Origin: Celeribacter indicus
GTDB lineage: Bacteria; Pseudomonadota; Alphaproteobacteria; Rhodobacterales; Rhodobacteraceae
Assembly (NCBI RefSeq): GCF_000819565.1
Contig: NZ_CP004393.1
Location: forward strand, 4,216,001 to 4,280,000
Direction of reading: 5' to 3'
DNA length: 64,000 bases
In this document: piece by piece, positions 51,015 to 59,960 of the stretch
Layout of the letters: each line of letters starts with the position of its first letter
Position numbering within the stretch: the first letter of the stretch is position 1
Translations under genes and position numbers: made by a program
Notes under the pieces: generated by a model
The model's database searches: none
What the model was told of the DNA's origin: nothing
Seen by the model: only the letters and a program-made list of their open reading frames with translations

Positions 51015-52526
51015 TCACAGCTCGAGGGCCGGCCTTCCCTCCCTGAGATGGCTGACGAATTTGCGGAATCTGATGTCTCCCAGACCGTTCTGCCCGCGCC
51101 CGCTTTTCACGACGACCACGTCCCCGTCCTGCAACGCGGAGAAGACATGCGCATAGAGATCCTCGACCGAGACATCCTCATGTGCGCCCCTCAGGGAGGC
51201 GGGAAGGGCGTCATGCAGCGCCCGCATGAGAGGCCCCCAGGAAAAGACGGTGTCCGCCCCGCTTCGCACGACCGCCTCAGACAGGGCGCGGTGTTCCGCC
51301 TCTTCGCGGGCGCCGACATGGCCGATCTCGCCGAGCACCGCGATCCTGCGTCCCCCCGGACGCGGCCGCGCCAGCGCCAGAAGATCGAGGCAGGAGCGGA
51401 CGGAGGCGAGCGTGGCATTGAAACTGTCGTCCACGACCGTCACGCGCCGGCCGTCCCCGACGTCGGCCTCGAAAACCCGCGCGCGACCGCCCACAGGCGT
51501 GAACTCCGCCAGATCCGACACTGCCTTGTCCAGGTCGAACCCCGCGACGCCCAAGGCCAGCAATGCTCCGAGAGCGTTCATCACCATGTGCCGCCCCGGC
51601 ACCTTGAGGAGGAGGTCGAATGTGCGGCCGAGCACCCGGACACGGGCGCGTGTCGCGCTGATGTCGCTTTCGATCGCGAGAGGACAGGCGTCGTGATGCA
51701 GTTCCGTCCCGAAGGTGTGGATCCGCTGCGTCCGGCGTGCGGCCAGCGCGCGGGCCAGCGGAAAGTTCGGAAGATCGCCGTTGATCACCGCCGCACCGCC
51801 CGGCGCGAGGCCGGAAAAGATGCCGCTCTTGCAGCGCAGCAGGAGTTCGAGGCCGTCGGCCTTCGCCAGCATCTCGGGGGAGAACATGTCGAAATGCGCG
51901 ACATCCAGCGTCATCAGCAGCGCGACGTCAGGCTGGGCGATACGTGAGGACCGCTCGACTCCGTCCAGCGGCTTGCCGAAGCCCATCTCCACCACACAGG
52001 CCGCATCCGAGCGGCCCGCCGAGGCAAGCGTGCGATGCACGCCGGAGATGTTGTTGTTGTTCGCGGCCGAGGCGGTTGCGCCGCCCTGCCCGGCGGCCAT
52101 ATGCCGGATCATCTCGCGCGTGGTCGTCTTGCCCACGGTGCCGGTGACGGCAAAGACCTTCCCTCCGTGGCGCATGCGGGCGATATGGGCCATGTCGCGC
52201 AGCGCCGTCCATGTGTTCTCGACCAGGCAGACAGGCAGGGACGCCGGCAGCCTGCCGAGGGAGGCCCTGACCGAGAGGAGATGGTCCTTCTGCACGAGGA
52301 TCGCGGCGGCCCCCTGACGCGCCAGCCTTGGGATCGCGCCGGAGGCATCGGCACGGCTCCGTCCCCAGGACGACGGGTGAACCAGGACGCAGATATGGTC
52401 CTTCATGTTCCCCGACACATCGTAGGACACCCGCCGCGGCGCCCAGTCGGCGGGCGGAGCGATGAGCCAGCGCCCGCCCGTGGCCTGCGAAATTTCATAA
52501 GGGGTCCACAAGGCAATATCGTGCAT
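51015..52526 (-). CDS. MurF-like Mur ligase family protein
   Basis: 503 residues. Clear MurF-type motifs: P-loop AVTGTVGKTTTREMI, NNNNISGVHRTL, VVEMG, TLDVAHFDMF, VINGDLPN, VVDDSFNATLASVRSCLDLL (cf. MurF DDSYNANPDSM) and VLGEIGHVGAREEAEHR (cf. MurF VLGDMxELG). The N-terminal substrate domain differs (WTPYEISQATGGRWLIAPPADWAPRRVSYD). It is outside any cell-division cluster, so it is a paralogue rather than the housekeeping enzyme. ATP-dependent amide-bond ligation of an unknown acid and amine is expected. Divergent from the alpha/alpha-toroid gene; ATG 52526 is chosen over a far-upstream start for its AAGGAACGG. Confidence 0.85.
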   Translation of the reverse strand: MHDIALWTPYEISQATGGRWLIAPPADWAPRRVSYDVSGNMKDHICVLVHPSSWGRSRADASGAIPRLARQGAAAILVQKDHLLSVRASLGRLPASLPVCLVENTWTALRDMAHIARMRHGGKVFAVTGTVGKTTTREMIRHMAAGQGGATASAANNNNISGVHRTLASAGRSDAACVVEMGFGKPLDGVERSSRIAQPDVALLMTLDVAHFDMFSPEMLAKADGLELLLRCKSGIFSGLAPGGAAVINGDLPNFPLARALAARRTQRIHTFGTELHHDACPLAIESDISATRARVRVLGRTFDLLLKVPGRHMVMNALGALLALGVAGFDLDKAVSDLAEFTPVGGRARVFEADVGDGRRVTVVDDSFNATLASVRSCLDLLALARPRPGGRRIAVLGEIGHVGAREEAEHRALSEAVVRSGADTVFSWGPLMRALHDALPASLRGAHEDVSVEDLYAHVFSALQDGDVVVVKSGRGQNGLGDIRFRKFVSHLREGRPALEL

Positions 52527-52640
52527 CGGTTGAAATCCGTTCCTTGCAATCGGAGAGGGCCCGCACGGGATTGTCCTCGCCCCATCCAAAATATAAACTC
52601 ACACTTAAGTATAGGAATTTCTAAAACGAATGAATAGGCG

Positions 52641-54269
52641 ATGACAGGGAAAGACCCTTTCGGACCAGCCGCGGCGATCCTGCGGAACATGCCGGGCATG
52701 GCGGCCGGAACAAAGCTCGAGGGGCCGCTCTGGCTGGCATGGCGCCGCAACGGCAAGCTGATACAGGGAGGCTGGTACGAGAACGCGACCCTTGGCGAAG
52801 CCATCGCCACCGCTGGCGCGGTGCCCGGTGCGGACCGGGCGACGGCGGCCGAGCTCTGCCTGACGCGGGACTACCGCGACGTCGCCCCCGAAGCCTTCGG
52901 CCGCGTCTTTTCCAACGGCGCGCGCGGGCGCACGGGGATCGAGATCCGGGCAGGGAAATTCCTCCACCGGGTGCCGCCCACCCTGACCATCGCGACGAAC
53001 CGCAGCTTCCGGCGCGAGCTCGAGCTTTTCGTGGCGAAGACCGGGCTCGAGGGGGCCCGACTGGCAAGGGAGGCGCGGCTCCGGGCGTTTTCCGCCCGCA
53101 AGATCCTCGTCCGGCTCGGGCAAACCGCGCCTGCGGTGGAGATCTACCGCGCCAACCAAATCGTCCCTCCCGAGGCGGCCGGCCGTGCGCTGCTGGAGGA
53201 CTGCATCCGGGGCATGGCCGACTGGATGCTGGGCAATCTCGCCGACGACGGGCGGATGACCTACAAATACTGGCCCAGCCGCGGCACCTGTTCTTCCGCC
53301 GACAACACGATCCGGCAGTTCATGGCGACGGTCGCCCTCGGCCGGATCGCGCGGCGCGGGGACCATCCGCAGGCGGCGGAGGCGTTCAGGCGAAACCTGC
53401 GCCACAACCTCGGCCTCTATTATCGGGAGGTCGAGGGGATCGGCACGATCATCCTCGACGGGAAGGCGAAACTCGGGGCCGTCGCGCTCGCCGCGCTGGC
53501 GATCGCGGAAGGACGGCACTACGGCCTCATCGCGCCGGACGCGCATCAGGACGCCTTCGCCGGGCTCAATGACTGCATCGACCGGCTCTGGCAGCCGGAC
53601 GGCGCGTTCCGCACCTTCCTCGTGCCGCGCGACAGGAACGACAACCAGAACTTCTATCCGGGGGAGGCGCTGCTCTACTGGGCCACGCTTTACCGGACCG
53701 CCCGCAGGCCGGAGCTTCTGGAGCGCTGTCTCAAGAGCTTTTCCCATTACCGGGACTGGCACCGCCGCTTTCCGAATCCGGCCTTCGTTCCATGGCATAC
53801 GCAGGCCTGCAAGATGCTCCACGACGACACGCAGAAGCCCGAGCTCGCAGATTTCATCTTCGAGAGGAACGATTGGCTGCTCGGGATGCAGCAATGGGAG
53901 GGATCTGTGGCCCCGGATTTCCACGGCCGCTTCCATGATCCGAAACGTCCCGAATACGGTCCGCCGCACAGTTCCGCGACCGGCGTCTATATGGAGGGGC
54001 TCGCCGACGCCTGGCAGCTGGCCCACAGCCTCGGCGACCGGGCCCGCGCGGGTGCCTATGCCGCGGCACTGACGCGGGGGCTGCGGAACATCGCGCAGCT
54101 CCAGTTCCGCGATCCCGAGATCGACGCCTTCTACATCACCCGCAAGGCGGCGGTCATGGGGGCGATCCGCACGGAAATGTATAACAACGAGATCCGCGTC
54201 GACAATGTCCAGCATTGCCTGATGGCCCTCATGAAGATCGCCGCCGCGCCGGATTTCCCGCTGGCCTGA
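52641..54269 (+). CDS. Alpha/alpha-toroid protein with AMMECR1-like N-terminus, unknown function
   Basis: 542 residues, no signal peptide. Residues about 1-140 (KLEGPLWLAWRRNGKLIQGGWYENATLGEAIATAG, GRTGIEIRAGKFLHRVPP, FRRELELFVAKTGL) recall the AMMECR1 fold by pattern. Residues 180-542 show the helix pairs of a six-hairpin toroid (DWMLGNLADDGRMTYKYWPSRGTCSSADNTIRQFMATVALGRIARRG; GEALLYWATLYRTAR; HSSATGVYMEGLADAWQLAHSLGD; NVQHCLMALMKIAA), the fold of many glycan or peptide-modifying enzymes. Several acidic and aromatic conserved-looking residues could form an active site. It is divergent from the MurF-like gene with an AT-rich promoter between. I do not recognise a specific function. Confidence 0.68.
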   Translation: MTGKDPFGPAAAILRNMPGMAAGTKLEGPLWLAWRRNGKLIQGGWYENATLGEAIATAGAVPGADRATAAELCLTRDYRDVAPEAFGRVFSNGARGRTGIEIRAGKFLHRVPPTLTIATNRSFRRELELFVAKTGLEGARLAREARLRAFSARKILVRLGQTAPAVEIYRANQIVPPEAAGRALLEDCIRGMADWMLGNLADDGRMTYKYWPSRGTCSSADNTIRQFMATVALGRIARRGDHPQAAEAFRRNLRHNLGLYYREVEGIGTIILDGKAKLGAVALAALAIAEGRHYGLIAPDAHQDAFAGLNDCIDRLWQPDGAFRTFLVPRDRNDNQNFYPGEALLYWATLYRTARRPELLERCLKSFSHYRDWHRRFPNPAFVPWHTQACKMLHDDTQKPELADFIFERNDWLLGMQQWEGSVAPDFHGRFHDPKRPEYGPPHSSATGVYMEGLADAWQLAHSLGDRARAGAYAAALTRGLRNIAQLQFRDPEIDAFYITRKAAVMGAIRTEMYNNEIRVDNVQHCLMALMKIAAAPDFPLA

Positions 54270-54274
54270 AAGGA

Positions 54275-54304
54275 GGGAAGCGGGGCGTCACGTCCCCCGC
54301 TCCC
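54275..54304. terminator. Convergent terminator between toroid and ABC genes
   Basis: GGGA-A-GCGGGG, a 9-base loop, then CCCCGC-TCCC: a 10-bp stem with one bulged A, filling the 40-base gap between convergent stops. No T-run, likely bidirectional. Confidence 0.55.
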
Positions 54305-54309
54305 GCGGC

Positions 54310-56010
54310 TCAGCCCGCCAGCCCGTAATAGGCGGCCTTGCGGGCGAGGAGTTCGTCATGGATCCCGGTTTCCACGATCCGGCCATCCTCCATCACCACG
54401 ATCCGGTCGGCGTGGCGGATGGTCTCGAGCCGGTGGGCGATCACCAGGGTCGTGCGCCCCTCCGCCAGCCGGTCGAAGGCGGCCTGCACCTCGCGCTCGG
54501 TCTTGCGGTCGAGTGCCGAGGTGGCCTCGTCGAGCAGGAGGATCGGCGGGTTCTTGAGGAACACGCGGGCGATGGCCACGCGCTGGCGCTGTCCGCCCGA
54601 CAGCAGCACGCCGCGCTCGCCCACCACCGTGTCGAGCCCCTCGGGCAGGCGCGTCAGCAGCTCTCCGAGCTGTGCCAGTTCGACCGCCTCGAGGATCTCC
54701 GCCTCGCTCGCGTCGAGCTTGCCATAGGCGATGTTCTCGCGCAGCGTGCCGCCGAAGAGGAAGACGTCCTGCGACACGAGCCCGATCTGCGCGCGCAGGG
54801 AGGCGAGCGTCATCTCCCGCACCGGGATGTCGTCGATGCGCAGCTCGCCCGACGTCGCCTCATAGAAGCGCGGCACGAGCGCCATGAGAGAGCTTTTGCC
54901 CGCCCCGGAATGCCCGACGAGCGCGACCGTCTGTCCCGGCTCGACGGTGAGCGAGACGTCGCGGAGCACGGGCTGGGCGCCGTCGTAGGAAAAGCTGACG
55001 TGATCGAAGGCGATGCGCCCGTGCAGGACCGGCGCCGCGCGAGCGTCCGGCGCATCCTCGATATCCGGCGCGGTCGCCAGAAGCTCGAGATAGCGCTTGA
55101 ACCCCGCGATCCCGCGCGGATAGGTCTCGACCACCGCGGCGATCTTTTCGAGCGGGCGGAAGAACACGTTGACGAGCAGCAGGAACCCGACGAAGGCGCC
55201 GGTCGTCAGGCTGCCCTGAAAGACAAAACCCGCGCCCACGACCATCACGATCAGCTGCACGAGGCGCAGGCCGAGATAGTGGAAGGTGGTCAGCCCCGCC
55301 ATGATCCTGTAGGCCTCGAGCTTCGTCTTGCGGTAGCGCGCATTGTCCCTGGCAAAGAGGCCCTGTTCGTGGCGCTCGTTGGTGAAGGCCTGCACGACGC
55401 GGATGCCGCCGAGGCTTTCCTCGAGCCGCATGTTGAAGGCGCCGACACGGGCATAGATCCCCTGCCACGCCCGCGTCATCCGCCCGCCATAGACCGCGAG
55501 CAGCCAGACCATCGCGGGCACGATCACGAGCGTCAGGAGCGCGAGCTGCGGATGCAGCCAATACATCAGCCCGAAGGCGCCGGCGAAGGTCATGATCGCG
55601 ATGAACAGGTCTTCGGGTCCGTGATGGGCGACCTCCCCGATCTCCTCGAGATCGCGGGTCACGCGGGCGATGAGCTTGCCCGTGCCGGCGCGGTCGAACC
55701 AGCCCCAGCTCAGCTTCGTCAGATGCGCGAAGGCGCGTGCGCGCATCTCGGTCTCGATATTGATCCCGAGCTTGTGGCCCCAGTAGATCACGATGGCCAT
55801 GAGCCCGGCGTTGAACAGGTAGATCACCAGCAGGCCGATCGCCGCCAGCACGGTGAGCGACCAGTCGCCCTGCGGCAGCAGGTGGTCGATGAAGCCGGAA
55901 ATCGCGAGCGGGAAGGCGAGTTCGAGCAGCCCCGAGAGAACCGCACAGCCGAAATCGAGCCAGAAAAGGCGCATATGCGGTCGATAATATGCAAAGAATG
56001 CGGACAGCAC
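54310..56010 (-). CDS. ABC exporter-fold transporter in the siderophore operon
   Basis: 566 residues: six membrane helices (about 8-310) and ATPase with Walker A GHSGAGKSS, Q-loop LVSQDVFLF, signature LLSGGQRQR, Walker B ILLLDEATSALD and H-loop IAHR. A half-transporter that would act as homodimer. The GTG at 56010 is preferred (GGGGGAG eight bases upstream, two bases after the SIP stop) over a TTG at 56034 that would overlap. Last gene of the siderophore uptake operon. It could export siderophore, or import it like IrtAB/YbtPQ, which have this fold. Confidence 0.9.
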   Translation of the reverse strand: MLSAFFAYYRPHMRLFWLDFGCAVLSGLLELAFPLAISGFIDHLLPQGDWSLTVLAAIGLLVIYLFNAGLMAIVIYWGHKLGINIETEMRARAFAHLTKLSWGWFDRAGTGKLIARVTRDLEEIGEVAHHGPEDLFIAIMTFAGAFGLMYWLHPQLALLTLVIVPAMVWLLAVYGGRMTRAWQGIYARVGAFNMRLEESLGGIRVVQAFTNERHEQGLFARDNARYRKTKLEAYRIMAGLTTFHYLGLRLVQLIVMVVGAGFVFQGSLTTGAFVGFLLLVNVFFRPLEKIAAVVETYPRGIAGFKRYLELLATAPDIEDAPDARAAPVLHGRIAFDHVSFSYDGAQPVLRDVSLTVEPGQTVALVGHSGAGKSSLMALVPRFYEATSGELRIDDIPVREMTLASLRAQIGLVSQDVFLFGGTLRENIAYGKLDASEAEILEAVELAQLGELLTRLPEGLDTVVGERGVLLSGGQRQRVAIARVFLKNPPILLLDEATSALDRKTEREVQAAFDRLAEGRTTLVIAHRLETIRHADRIVVMEDGRIVETGIHDELLARKAAYYGLAG

Positions 56011-56012
56011 GA

Positions 56013-57053
56013 TCAGCTCTCCCCCTTGATCCAATAGGTCGCGGCGGTGAATTCCGATTTCGCGAGACCGCGGTCGAGCAGCGCCGCGCGCGCCGCCAGG
56101 GCCTCGGCCTTTTCCGCCGCGAAGAATACATGGCGCGCGCCTTCGGGAATGTCCATCGCCGCGAGCGCGGCGACGGGGTCGGCCCCCCTGTCCCGCGCGA
56201 GCCAGGTCAGGGTCACGCCCTCGGGATGGGTCAGCGGCTGGCGGTCCTCCGCCTCCGGCACGACGATCACCGCCTGTCCGCGCGTGTCGGGCGCGAGCCG
56301 TGCGAGCATGCGCGCAACGGCCGGAAGCGCGGTTTCATCCGCGACGAAGCCCTGCCAGGGCGCCTCCTTCCGCCCCTGATCGCCCGAGGGCCCTGCAAGC
56401 GCGATCTCCTGTCCCGGCCGGGCCGCCGCGGACCAGTCGGTGACGCGCCCGCCCTCGTGCAGGAAGATATCGAAGCTCAGCCGCGTCTCTCCGCCTTCGG
56501 TCCAGTGTGCCCGTGTGGTGTAAACGGGCCGGTGCCAGGCCGACGCGCCGCCGGGCCAGACGGTGACGCCGTTCCCGTCGGTGGCGGGCCAGGCCGCGCC
56601 CTCGGGGCCGAACAGGAGCCGGAAATGCAGCCCGCCCTGCCCGAAGCGCGCAAGATCGGCGCCGCTCACCGTCACGCGGCGGTAGGACGGCGAGATCCGT
56701 GCGACGGAGACGATCCGGGCCAGCGACAGGTTCGCCGGAAGGGCGCGCGGCCGCGCGCCGGTCCAGACCGGGGACAGGCCGTAAAGCGCGAGTTGGTCGG
56801 TCAGGAAATCCCGCAGCATCTGGAGGTTGGCGTCGTCATCGCCCTCGACCGAAAGTTGCACCCCTTCGGGACGGGACCGCGCGGTAAGGCGTCCGCCGAC
56901 CATCTGGACACTGATCGTGTCGCCGCTCTCGCGCAGGGGCATGTCCCAGTCCTCCGCCTTGTGGCGCAGCTCCGCGAACACGGGTTCCGCGGGGACATCG
57001 AGCACCGTCCGGATCGCGGGCAGTTCGTGCGTCGTCACGTCCTTGGCCATCAT
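56013..57053 (-). CDS. DUF2218-SIP siderophore-interacting reductase
   Basis: 346 residues. The N-terminal part, about 1-95 (TVLDVPAEPVFAELRHKAEDWDMPLRESGDTISVQMVGGRLTARS), matches DUF2218; the rest is an FAD-binding siderophore-interacting domain (SIP: SPSYRRVTVSGADLARFGQGGLHFRLLFGP; TTRAHWTEGGETRLSFDIFLHEGG; RVTDWSAAARPGQEIALAGPSG; TYWIKGES at the end). SIP enzymes reduce ferric siderophores in the cytoplasm to free the iron. Start 57053 overlaps the ATPase stop as ATGA. The following ABC gene begins two bases later. Confidence 0.9.
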   Translation of the reverse strand: MMAKDVTTHELPAIRTVLDVPAEPVFAELRHKAEDWDMPLRESGDTISVQMVGGRLTARSRPEGVQLSVEGDDDANLQMLRDFLTDQLALYGLSPVWTGARPRALPANLSLARIVSVARISPSYRRVTVSGADLARFGQGGLHFRLLFGPEGAAWPATDGNGVTVWPGGASAWHRPVYTTRAHWTEGGETRLSFDIFLHEGGRVTDWSAAARPGQEIALAGPSGDQGRKEAPWQGFVADETALPAVARMLARLAPDTRGQAVIVVPEAEDRQPLTHPEGVTLTWLARDRGADPVAALAAMDIPEGARHVFFAAEKAEALAARAALLDRGLAKSEFTAATYWIKGES

Positions 57054-57874
57054 CGCGTGATCTCCTTTTCCGGGACCGCCTGCACACCATGGCGGCCGCG
57101 TGGAATCATCATGGGTTTGCCGCTCACCGGATCGGGAATGACGAGGCCGTCGAGCCCGAAGACCTCGCGCAGCACGGCCTCGGTGAGCACGTCTTCGGGC
57201 CGGCCGGTGGCGTGGATCCGTCCCGCTTTCATCGCGACAAGCACGTCGGCATAGCGCGCGGCGAGGTTCAGCTCGTGCAGCACCATGACCACGGTCGTGC
57301 CGCGCGTGCGGTTGAGATCGGTGAGCAGGTCGAGCACCTCGATCTGGTGGTTGATGTCGAGGAAGGTCGTCGGCTCGTCGAGCAGCAGCACCCCCGTCTC
57401 CTGCGCCAGCGCCATCGCGATCCAGACCCGCTGGCGCTGGCCGCCCGACAGCTCTCCGACCTCGCGTTCGGCAAGGTCGAGCGTCCCCGTCGCCTCGAGC
57501 GCGCGCGTCACCGCCGCTTCGTCCTCCGCCCGCCAGCGCGCGAAGATGCCCTGATGCGGGTGCCGGCCACGGCTCACGAGATCGAGCACGGTGATCCCTT
57601 CGGGCGCGATCGGCGTCTGCGGCAGCAGGCCGAGCCGGCGCGCAAGCTCCCGCGGCGGCATCTTGTGGACCGGGCGCCCGTCGAGCAGCACTTCTCCGCG
57701 CACGGGCGCGAGAAGGCGGGACATGGCGCGCAGGAGGGTGGATTTCCCGCAGGCATTCGCGCCCACGACGGCGGTGATCCGGCCCGGCACGAGGCCGAGG
57801 TCGATCCCGTCGAGCACGGCGCGCGCACCGTAGCCCGCCGCGAGATCCTTGACGCGAAGCGAAGCGGGGCTCAC
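57050..57874 (-). CDS. Siderophore ABC importer ATPase (FecE/FepC type)
   Basis: 274 residues from GTG overlapping the permease stop (GTGA). Walker A GANACGKSTLLRAM (the FepC-class GxNxxGKST), LLPQTPIAPEGITVLDLVSRGRHPHQGIFARW, signature LSGGQRQRVWIAMALAQET, Walker B LLLDEPTTFLDINHQIEVLDLL, H-loop VLHELN: all diagnostic of FepC/FecE/FhuC siderophore importers. Confidence 0.94.
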   Translation of the reverse strand: MSPASLRVKDLAAGYGARAVLDGIDLGLVPGRITAVVGANACGKSTLLRAMSRLLAPVRGEVLLDGRPVHKMPPRELARRLGLLPQTPIAPEGITVLDLVSRGRHPHQGIFARWRAEDEAAVTRALEATGTLDLAEREVGELSGGQRQRVWIAMALAQETGVLLLDEPTTFLDINHQIEVLDLLTDLNRTRGTTVVMVLHELNLAARYADVLVAMKAGRIHATGRPEDVLTEAVLREVFGLDGLVIPDPVSGKPMMIPRGRHGVQAVPEKEITR

Positions 57875-58926
57875 AGGGCACCTCCCGAGCGGTTGTCGCG
57901 GACGATGAGAAACAGAAGATAGGGCGCGCCCAGCACGCCGGTGACGATCCCGACGGGATAGCGCGCCGGCAGCAGGAATTGGCCGGCGTAGTCTCCGAAC
58001 AGGACGAGCATCGCGCCCACGAGGGCGGCGGGCAGGAGGAGCGAGCCGTCCCGCCCCGTCACCCGTCCGGCGATCGGGCCCGACAGGAAGGCGACGAAGG
58101 CCACCGGGCCGGCGACCGCCGTGGCGAAGGCGACGAGGCCGACCGCCGCGGCGATGACGCTCACCCGCGTCGCCGACAGTCTCACGCCCAGCCCGGCCGC
58201 CATCTCGTCGCCCATGCGCAGCGCCTCGAGATCGCGGGCGCGGCCGAGCAGCAGGCCACCGAACACGACGAGCGCGGCCAGGAGCGGCAGCGCGTCCACG
58301 AGCCGCGCGCCATTCACGCTTCCGGTCATCCAGCGCAGCGCGTCCTGGAGCGACCAGCTCGGCGCGCGCGTCAGGAGATAGGCGGTGACGCTCTGCAACA
58401 TCGCGGAAAGGCCGATGCCGACAAGGATGAGACGCGCGCCGGTCACGCCCTGCCGCCAGGACAGGACGTAGATCAGCAATGCCACCCCGAGCCCGGCGCA
58501 GACCGCGACGACGGAGACGGCGACGCCGCTCAGCGAGAAGACGACGATGGCGAAGACCGCCGCGGCGCTCGCGCCCGAACTGATCCCGATGATGTCAGGG
58601 CTCGCGAGGGGGTTGCGCAGCATGATCTGGAAGGCGACGCCGCCCATGCCGAAGCAGAGCCCCGCGAGCACCGAGACGACGGCGCGCGGAAGGCGCAGGT
58701 CGAGCACGGTGAAACTCGTGCCCGGCACGGTCTCGCCGGCCAGCACCCGCAACAGGAGGCCCGGCGGCGTGAAGGACTGGCCGAGCATGAGCGTGAGGCC
58801 TATCCCCGCGAGGATGAGCGCGGCGAAGAGGCCGAGGACACGTCCCCGGCGGCGGCGGCTGGCCTTGCGCAACTGCCGCAGACCGGCAGAGGAGGAGGGG
58901 GAGGAGGAAAAGGCGATCTCCGTCAC
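57871..58926 (-). CDS. FecCD-type siderophore permease, second subunit
   Basis: 351 residues, about nine membrane helices. LRLPRAVVSVLAGLCFGMGGVAFQIMLRNPLASPDIIGISSGASAAAV is the FecCD signature, and LGVRLSATRVSVIAAAVGLVAFATAVAGPVAFVAFLSGPIAGRVTG the C-terminal block. GTG start overlaps the preceding permease stop as GTGA. Forms the heterodimeric pore with the next permease. Confidence 0.93.
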   Translation of the reverse strand: MTEIAFSSSPSSSAGLRQLRKASRRRRGRVLGLFAALILAGIGLTLMLGQSFTPPGLLLRVLAGETVPGTSFTVLDLRLPRAVVSVLAGLCFGMGGVAFQIMLRNPLASPDIIGISSGASAAAVFAIVVFSLSGVAVSVVAVCAGLGVALLIYVLSWRQGVTGARLILVGIGLSAMLQSVTAYLLTRAPSWSLQDALRWMTGSVNGARLVDALPLLAALVVFGGLLLGRARDLEALRMGDEMAAGLGVRLSATRVSVIAAAVGLVAFATAVAGPVAFVAFLSGPIAGRVTGRDGSLLLPAALVGAMLVLFGDYAGQFLLPARYPVGIVTGVLGAPYLLFLIVRDNRSGGAL

Positions 58927-59960
58927 AGCGCACCGACCTTTCCGCGCCGCACGATCCAGATGAAGACGGGCGCACCGACAAGGGCGGTGACGATGCCGAC
59001 ATCCAGTTCGCCGGGCCGCGCGGCGAGCCGGCCGAGCACGTCGGCCAGCAGCAGCAGCACCGCCCCCGAGATCCCGGACAGCGGCAGGATCCAGCGGTAA
59101 TCCACCCCCACGAGCAGGCGGCAGGCATGGGGCACCACGAGACCGACGAAGCTGATCGGGCCGCAGATGGCCGTCGTCGCACCGCAGAGCAGGATCGCGC
59201 CCCCTGCCGACATCGCGCGGGCAAGCACAATGTTTTCGCCCAGCCCTGCGGCGGTGTCGTCGCCCAGCGCGAGCAGATTGAGCTTACGCGCGGACAACAG
59301 CACGATGAGCATCCCCGCGGCGAGGAACGGCAGAACCGGCGTGATCTGGCCATAGGTCGCGCCGCCGACGCCGCCGACGAGCCAGGACTGCACGAGCCCC
59401 GCAATATCGCCGCGCGGCAGGACCACCGCCGTGGTGAAGGAGGAGAGCGCCGCGGTGAAGGCCGCCCCCGCGAGTGCGAGCTTGAGGGGTGTCGCGCCAC
59501 CGCGTCCGACGCTCGCGATCGCATAGACGCCCGCGGCGGCCAGGGCCGCCCCGGCGACCGCCGTCCAGATATAGAGTGTTGCGCTGTCGATCCCGAACCA
59601 GGCAAGCCCGATGACGATGGCCAGCGCCGCACCGGCATTGACGCCGAGGATGCCCGGATCGGCGAGCGGGTTGCGCGTCAGCCCCTGCATCGCCGCGCCT
59701 GCGAGGCCGAGAGCCGCGCCGGCAAGGGTCGCCAGCAGCGTGCGCGGAATGCGGGTCGCGACCGCCGCCTCGGCAATGGTCGTGACCTCACCCCGGAGGG
59801 CGGCGGAAATGTCGGACCAGCCGACCTCCCGCGCGCCGAAGGTGACGGAAAGCATCGCGGCGAGCGCCAGGAGGCCGAGCATCGCGCCCGCCCAGGCACA
59901 GCGCCTGCGCAGCCCCGCCTGTCCGGGCCGGCCGCGCTGCAAGGCGCCGGCGACGCTCAT
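58923..59960 (-). CDS. FecCD-type siderophore permease, first subunit
   Basis: 345 residues. ATRIPRTLLATLAGAALGLAGAAMQGLTRNPLADPGILGVNAGAALAIV and GENIVLARAMSAGGAILLCGATTAICGPISFVGLVVPHACRLLVG are the family blocks. ATG overlaps the binding-protein stop (ATGA). Confidence 0.93.
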   Translation of the reverse strand: MSVAGALQRGRPGQAGLRRRCAWAGAMLGLLALAAMLSVTFGAREVGWSDISAALRGEVTTIAEAAVATRIPRTLLATLAGAALGLAGAAMQGLTRNPLADPGILGVNAGAALAIVIGLAWFGIDSATLYIWTAVAGAALAAAGVYAIASVGRGGATPLKLALAGAAFTAALSSFTTAVVLPRGDIAGLVQSWLVGGVGGATYGQITPVLPFLAAGMLIVLLSARKLNLLALGDDTAAGLGENIVLARAMSAGGAILLCGATTAICGPISFVGLVVPHACRLLVGVDYRWILPLSGISGAVLLLLADVLGRLAARPGELDVGIVTALVGAPVFIWIVRRGKVGAL

